Part shown: piece after piece, positions 6,513 to 10,349 of the stretch
How the letters are laid out: the number at the start of each line of letters is the position of its first letter
How positions within the stretch are numbered: position 1 is the first letter of the stretch
Assembly (NCBI GenBank): GCA_038255255.1
Contig: JBBSLL010000052.1
Coordinates: 1-10,349, forward strand
From: JBBQNY01 sp038255255
GTDB taxonomy: Bacteria > Pseudomonadota > Gammaproteobacteria > Xanthomonadales > Ahniellaceae
DNA: 10,349 nt
Reading direction: 5' to 3'
Program-made: the position numbers and the translations under genes
The notes under the pieces: model-generated
The model's database searches: none
What the model was told of the DNA's origin: nothing
What the model saw: the letters and a program-made list of their open reading frames with translations, nothing else

Positions 6513-6551
6513 GTTGCAGTGCATCATACTGACTTCGTGCTGCATTGCAAC
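6513..6551. promoter_or_regulatory. Paired TGCANTGCA operator, likely PhaR site
   Basis: Two 9-bp palindromes, TGCAGTGCA (6515-6523) and TGCATTGCA (6541-6549), have centres 26 bp apart. They also form a longer inverted repeat, GTTGCAGTGCA (6513-6523) against TGCATTGCAAC (6541-6551), with 10 of 11 positions matching. One copy overlaps the -35 box and the other the end of the -10 box and the start site, the layout of a repressor operator. TGC/GCA-rich repeats upstream of phasin genes are known targets of the PHA-responsive repressor PhaR. No phaR gene is in this window, so the regulator is inferred. Confidence 0.65.
6523..6550 (-). promoter_or_regulatory. Strong sigma70-type promoter of the phasin gene
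   Basis: On the minus strand TTGCAA (6545-6550, 4/6 to the -35 consensus) is followed after 16 bases by TATGAT (6523-6528, 5/6 to the -10 consensus). The expected transcription start is near 6516, giving a leader of about 30 bases to the ATG at 6485. The region is noticeably AT-richer than its surroundings, as promoters in GC-rich genomes tend to be. Confidence 0.75.
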
Positions 6552-6592
6552 ATATTTCAGTTGACTACCGTTAAGTCTGTCAGATCAATGGT

Positions 6593-6979
6593 TTAGAGTT
6601 CAGACGAGGTCTGAGGTCGGGGGTGGTCGCCCGCGTAGCGAGCTCCCGATGTGCAGGTTTCGTGAACAATTACCTGGGACAGTTGGGGTAGCGAAGCCTC
6701 GAGGCGGTCCCAGATCCAGCGCGCAAGGTTCTCGCTGGTGGGGTTGTCGAGACCTTCGATGTCGTTGAGGTAGTGATGATCGAGCTGTTCGTACAACGGC
6801 TTGAACGCCTTCTTGATCTCGGCAAAATCCATGACCCAGCCGGTGTGCGCATCGACGTCCCCGCGCACCGCGATCTCCACGCGAAACGAGTGGCCGTGGA
6901 CGCGCGCGCACTTGTGGCCCGGCGGCACATTCGGCAGCCGATGGGCCGATTCGAGGGTGAACGCCTTGAAAATTTCCAT
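6593..6979 (-). CDS. queD: 6-carboxy-5,6,7,8-tetrahydropterin synthase (QueD)
   Basis: QueD converts 7,8-dihydroneopterin triphosphate to 6-carboxytetrahydropterin, the second step from GTP toward preQ0 and the tRNA base queuosine. The 128-aa product follows E. coli QueD almost throughout. Zinc ligands are H13 (SAHRLP), H28 and H30 (VHGHSF). The catalytic cysteine is C24 (PGHKCARVHGH), and the D67-H68 pair (LDHHYLND) and E107 (VHETCTSGARY) complete the active site. The C-terminus carries about nine extra residues beyond the usual end. The ATG at 6979 has a short GGGA close upstream. It lies 9 bp after the exonuclease gene, so it is probably cotranscribed with the helicase-exonuclease pair. 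No clear terminator follows; the phasin promoter begins about 40 bp downstream. Confidence 0.95.
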   Translation of the reverse strand: MEIFKAFTLESAHRLPNVPPGHKCARVHGHSFRVEIAVRGDVDAHTGWVMDFAEIKKAFKPLYEQLDHHYLNDIEGLDNPTSENLARWIWDRLEASLPQLSQVIVHETCTSGARYAGDHPRPQTSSEL

Positions 6980-6988
6980 TTCCCGAGT

Positions 6989-7951
6989 CTAGCGACCAGG
7001 CTCACTCGCAGCGAAGGCGAAATGGCCAACGAGGCCCATGAGGCTGCGAAGGTCCTGGTCGTTGTGCGCCGCCACGCGGTGCAGCAGGGCGCTGGATCCT
7101 CCGCGAAGATAGGTCAGCCAGGCGCCCGGGGCCTCGGACCCCGGCAGGTCATCGTCGCGCACCACGCCGAGCAGTTCGCGCTCCGCGGTTGCGAGCCGGC
7201 AGTTCGGCCACGCGCTTCGATAAGCGCGCCGCGTCACGTGCAGCAGGTCGAGGTGGATCAATGCCGGCAATGGATCACCAAGTCGCGCCAGGCGCAACCG
7301 GGTCGAGAGCAGTGGTCGGTCATAGCTGCGACCGTTGTAGCTGACCAGTACGTGATCTTCGCGGAGCCAGTCGCAGAACGCCTGGAGCATGCTTGACTCG
7401 CCGGCCAGACGGGTCGTCAACAGCTGGCGGACACGCATCCTTCCATCGGAAATATCGGCCACGCCGATCATGAAGGCGCGCGTCCCGGTTCCACCCGCGA
7501 GCCCCGTGGTCTCGGTGTCGATCGCGAGCAGCCGCGCGGGATCCACGACGCCGGCACCTTCGGGTTCCTGCACACGGGCGAGTCGCTGTTGCGCAGTGGA
7601 GCGCAGTCCGTGCAATGCGATCGAGCTCGGTAGATCCGGAAGCGGGTAGAAGCGCTCGATGAGCTGCACGCCGGCACCGATGTCGACGCCAGGCAGGGAA
7701 CGATCGCGCAGCGCAACCTCCGCGCCAGCGTTGAACGGGCCGCCCGTCCCGCGCAAGTCGGAGCGACGCCCCAACAAGCTGCGCAAGGCCGCCACGCGCT
7801 GCTGGATTTCCTCGACGCCAGCGCGAGGGCCGGGATCGCACGCGCGCAGGGGCGTGCGGGCATTCGGTTCGATTCCGGTCGCAGCTGGCCGGTCGGCAGA
7901 ACGAGCGCCGGCCTGACGGCGCAGCGATGCAAGGCGCGCGGAAGACGTCAT
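6989..7951 (-). CDS. mrfB: DEDDh-type 3'-5' exonuclease, MrfB (YprB)-like
   Basis: This is an RNase H-like exonuclease, by homology the nuclease partner of the adjacent helicase in mitomycin-adduct excision repair. In the 320-aa product Exo I is LLAIDTETTGL with D145 and E147. Exo II is VLVSYNGRSYDRP with D211. Exo III is AAHNDQDLRSL, with H296 and D300 in an HxxxD arrangement. A YxxxW/P-rich segment (about 233-265) precedes Exo III as in YprB-type proteins. Residues 1-130 are Arg/Ala-rich with no domain I recognise, except that VQLIERFYPLPDLP (95-108) resembles the lead-in of YprB proteins. The Bacillus protein, as I remember it, continues after Exo III into a TPR region; here only about 20 residues follow. 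The start overlaps the helicase stop by 4 bp (ATGA, 7948-7951), so translation is probably coupled. The exonuclease fold is sure; the repair role is inferred. Confidence 0.85.
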   Translation of the reverse strand: MTSSARLASLRRQAGARSADRPAATGIEPNARTPLRACDPGPRAGVEEIQQRVAALRSLLGRRSDLRGTGGPFNAGAEVALRDRSLPGVDIGAGVQLIERFYPLPDLPSSIALHGLRSTAQQRLARVQEPEGAGVVDPARLLAIDTETTGLAGGTGTRAFMIGVADISDGRMRVRQLLTTRLAGESSMLQAFCDWLREDHVLVSYNGRSYDRPLLSTRLRLARLGDPLPALIHLDLLHVTRRAYRSAWPNCRLATAERELLGVVRDDDLPGSEAPGAWLTYLRGGSSALLHRVAAHNDQDLRSLMGLVGHFAFAASEPGR

Positions 7952-10341
7952 GCGGTTTGCGCAAGCCTGTCGAGGACGCGCAAGGCCAACAGCTTCGGCG
8001 TGACCGCGAGGCCCTCATCCGCGGCTAGCACCGGGCCGACGCACGCAGGGCAGCCGGCAGCGCAATCGCATCGTGCGATCAACTCCCGCGCGCCGAGCAC
8101 GACCTCGGACGCACGTTCGAACAGGGGCTCGCTGAGACCGATACCACCCGGGTAGTTGTCATACAGGTACAGCGTCGGCAGGAAAGTGGCCGAAGCCGGC
8201 GATTGCGCCATGGCAGGCGCAGTGGCTTGCCTGTGCCTGCCGATATTCCATGACTCGTCGCCAGTCCCAACCGAGCGCTGCAGGTCGCGCGCATCCGCCA
8301 TCACCGACAGGCTCGCGATCACATGCAGCGCGTGAGCGGCGCCCAGGAACGCGTCGAGGGCCTCTTGCCGGCCGGCGAAGGCGGCATCCAGCACCGGCTG
8401 CGGCAATTGCCACCACACCGCAGTCGTCTGCAGTTCCTGGTCCGGCAGGCTGACCGGTCCGTAGCCGATGTTCTCGTGCGTGTAATAGCGGATTTTCTTG
8501 TAGCCGGACACGCGGCGCACCACGTGCACCTCGCCGTGCTGGACGCTTCCCGAACCGGATTCCCGCGCTTCAAAGCAACTCAATACCTTCAGCTTGGTGT
8601 AGTCGATCGCATCCGTGTAGTAATCGACCGAGGTGCGCGTGACGAATGCCTTGCGTCCCGCCCAGTCAAGCTTCTCGACCTGGAAAGGCGAGGCCTGCAC
8701 CATGTGGATCGCACCTTCATACAGAGTCAGCGCCGCCGCCGTGTAGTCCACCTCCGCAACAATGACCTGCCGGCCGTCGGTGCGGTCAACCACCACGAAG
8801 TTGCCGTCCGCGACAGCGCGCAACGACACGGCGCCGGCGGGATAGCTGTCGGCGATCCACTCCCAGCGCGCGCCTTCGCGATGCAGCACGCTCTCCTCGA
8901 CGAGCACTTCGAGGAACGGCTCCGGATCGAGCCGGCCGAACATCTCGCCCTCTCCGAAGGGCAACTCGAACGCCGCGCAACGCACGTGGTCGAGCGCGAT
9001 GAGGTCCTGGTCGGCGTGGATGCGTGCATGCTCGGGGGGCGCGTCGCGAAAAAACTCGGGGTGGCGAACCAGGTACTGGTCGAGCGGCTCCGAACTCGCG
9101 ATGAGCACGCCGAGCGAAGGTTGCTGGCGTCTGCCCGCGCGACCGAAGCGCTGCCAGGTCGCTGCAATGGATCCCGGATAGCCGTTGCAGAGCACCACGT
9201 CGAGGGCGCCCACATCCACACCCAGCTCGAGCGCAGACGTGGAGACGATGCCGTCTATTTTCCCCGCGCGCATGGAGCGTTCGACTTCGCGTCTCTCCGT
9301 CGGCAAGTAGCCGCCGCGGTACGCGCGGATGCGCGGCGGCTTGCGGGGGTCATGGTCGAACACGTCCTTGAGGTACTTCGTGATGATCTCGACCATCGTG
9401 CGCGACTGGGCGAACACCAGTGCCTTGAGTCCCGCGCGAATGGCGGCGCGCGCGATGCGGGTGGATTGCGATCGCGCAGAGGCGCGCAGCCCGAGGTCGC
9501 GGTTGACGACCGGCGGATTCCAGAGCAGCACGTGTTTCTCGCCGCTCGGCGCGCCCGACTCGGTGATCGCCGTGACACGATCCTCGAGGAGAGCCTCCGC
9601 GTGAGCGTGCGGATTGCCGATAGTGGCCGAGCAGAGGATGAACTGCGGGCGCACGCCGTAAAACGCGCAAATCCTTTGCAGTCGCCGAAGGACGTTCGCC
9701 ACGTGCGAGCCGAACACCCCACGATAGGTGTGGATCTCGTCGATCACCACGTAGCGAAGGTTCTCGAAGAACTGCGCCCATTTCGTGTGATGGGGCAGGA
9801 TCGCGGTGTGCAGCATGTCTGGATTCGAAACCACGATGTCGCCATGCAGACGCACCGCCTGCCGTGCATCGCCTGGCGTGTCGCCATCGAACGTCGACGC
9901 GCGCAAGCCGAGATTGCCGGCCTGGTTGATCTCATTGAGTTCAGCGACCTGGTCCTGCGCGAGCGCCTTGGTCGGAAACAGGTAAAGGGCTTTTGATCGA
10001 TCGGCAATCGCACCTGCCAGCACCGGCAACGTGTAGCAGAGCGTCTTGCCGGATGCGGTCGGCGTGACCACCACCACGTGCTCCCGTCGCTGCGTGGCCT
10101 CCCAGGCTTCGAGCTGATGCGAATAAAGCTGGTGGATGCCGCGGGCATGCAGCGCGCGCAGGACCGAATCCGGTACCTCAGCTGGCAACTCCGCGTAGCG
10201 GCCCGTTCGGGCGGGAAACACGAGAGCGCCCGTGATACGACTGGAATACTTGGACTGCAGGCGCTCGGAGAGCACGCGTCCATCGGCACGCTGGTCGTGT
10301 CGGGGCAAGGCCACGGGACGGGCTGGGGCAATGGCGAGCAT
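7948..10341 (-). CDS. mrfA: DEAD/H-box superfamily 2 helicase with C-terminal zinc motif, MrfA (YprA)-like
   Basis: This is an ATP-dependent 3'-5'-type DNA helicase of the YprA/MrfA/Hrq1 group. The 797-aa product has RecA-like domain 1 with Walker A TPTASGKT (93-100), motif Ia LFPTKALAQDQ (121-131), motif II DEIH (201-204) and motif III SAT (238-240). Domain 2 carries STSALELGVDVG (368-379) and motif VI QRFGRAGRR (397-405). A long middle region follows, then the MrfA zinc-binding (former DUF1998) region: LYLYDNYPGGIGLSE (724-738) and the cluster CDCAAGCPAC with C758, C760, C764 and C767. It overlaps the exonuclease gene by 4 bp, the arrangement of the B. subtilis mrfAB pair, which excises mitomycin C adducts independently of UvrABC. 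The ATG at 10341 is near the window edge and no stop is seen upstream, so the true start may lie beyond 10349. Related DUF1998 helicases also occur in phage defence, but no such partners are seen here. Confidence 0.88.
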   Translation of the reverse strand: MLAIAPARPVALPRHDQRADGRVLSERLQSKYSSRITGALVFPARTGRYAELPAEVPDSVLRALHARGIHQLYSHQLEAWEATQRREHVVVVTPTASGKTLCYTLPVLAGAIADRSKALYLFPTKALAQDQVAELNEINQAGNLGLRASTFDGDTPGDARQAVRLHGDIVVSNPDMLHTAILPHHTKWAQFFENLRYVVIDEIHTYRGVFGSHVANVLRRLQRICAFYGVRPQFILCSATIGNPHAHAEALLEDRVTAITESGAPSGEKHVLLWNPPVVNRDLGLRASARSQSTRIARAAIRAGLKALVFAQSRTMVEIITKYLKDVFDHDPRKPPRIRAYRGGYLPTERREVERSMRAGKIDGIVSTSALELGVDVGALDVVLCNGYPGSIAATWQRFGRAGRRQQPSLGVLIASSEPLDQYLVRHPEFFRDAPPEHARIHADQDLIALDHVRCAAFELPFGEGEMFGRLDPEPFLEVLVEESVLHREGARWEWIADSYPAGAVSLRAVADGNFVVVDRTDGRQVIVAEVDYTAAALTLYEGAIHMVQASPFQVEKLDWAGRKAFVTRTSVDYYTDAIDYTKLKVLSCFEARESGSGSVQHGEVHVVRRVSGYKKIRYYTHENIGYGPVSLPDQELQTTAVWWQLPQPVLDAAFAGRQEALDAFLGAAHALHVIASLSVMADARDLQRSVGTGDESWNIGRHRQATAPAMAQSPASATFLPTLYLYDNYPGGIGLSEPLFERASEVVLGARELIARCDCAAGCPACVGPVLAADEGLAVTPKLLALRVLDRLAQTA

Positions 10342-10349
10342 GCGCGGAT

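Noticed and set aside
6601..6613. Small hairpin CAGAC/GTCTG at the end of queD as a terminator
   Set aside because: The stem is only 5 bp, lies within the queD coding end and has no T-run after it on the minus strand.
8323..9996. A 557-codon plus-strand open frame opposite the helicase
   Set aside because: It is antisense to the helicase, whose motifs are complete; the translation is Arg/Glu/His-rich noise.
7948..10341. Helicase with DUF1998-type C-terminus as part of a phage-defence island (DISARM-like)
   Set aside because: No methyltransferase, phospholipase D or other defence partners are present, the neighbour is a MrfB-type exonuclease in the mrfAB arrangement, and the surroundings are housekeeping genes.

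Overview
The window is GC-rich, densely packed bacterial chromosome. The gene order atpI-atpB-atpE-atpF-atpH-atpA, a single b subunit, and subunit sequences very close to those I remember from Xanthomonas-type gammaproteobacteria point to a gammaproteobacterium, perhaps of the Xanthomonadales/Nevskiales/Steroidobacter type. That placement is from memory of family sequences, not from a search. A phasin and a PHB-depolymerase-like esterase suggest that the organism handles polyhydroxyalkanoate (PHA).

Layout, left to right. (1) 1-98 is a hairpin-rich REP-like repeat directly downstream of atpA. (2) 99-4410, minus strand, holds the first six genes of the F1Fo ATP synthase operon, from atpI at the right to atpA at the left. 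atpG, atpD and atpC should follow beyond the left edge. A good sigma70-type promoter lies just upstream of atpI (4452-4480). A nested stem-loop between atpE and atpF covers the atpF ribosome binding site. (3) 4556-5392, minus, encodes an exported alpha/beta-hydrolase of the PHB depolymerase/LpqC type. (4) 5473-5847, plus, is the only plus-strand gene, a small MAPEG-family membrane protein divergent from the esterase. (5) 5922-6550, minus, is a self-contained phasin unit. It has a strong promoter overlapped by two TGCANTGCA palindromes (a likely PhaR operator), the phasin gene, and a clear rho-independent terminator. (6) 6593-10341, minus, is a tight three-gene cluster: a DEAD/H helicase with a C-terminal four-cysteine zinc motif, a DEDDh exonuclease overlapping it by 4 bp, and queD 9 bp further on. 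The helicase and exonuclease look like the proteobacterial counterparts of Bacillus subtilis MrfA/MrfB (formerly YprA/YprB), which excise mitomycin C adducts from DNA.

How they fit together. The atp genes build the membrane Fo sector (a, c, b) and start the F1 sector (delta, alpha). The phasin coats PHA granules and is probably induced when granules titrate PhaR. The helicase-exonuclease pair is probably a nucleotide-excision-like repair module, and queD supplies the second step of the queuosine/7-deazaguanine pathway. No tRNA, rRNA, CRISPR, insertion sequence or phage gene was seen. There is no gene-free stretch longer than about 180 bases. The most interesting points are the mrfAB-queD cluster with a MrfB that seems to lack the C-terminal TPR extension, the atpF ribosome-binding-site hairpin, the phasin operator, and the REP-like element inside the atp operon.
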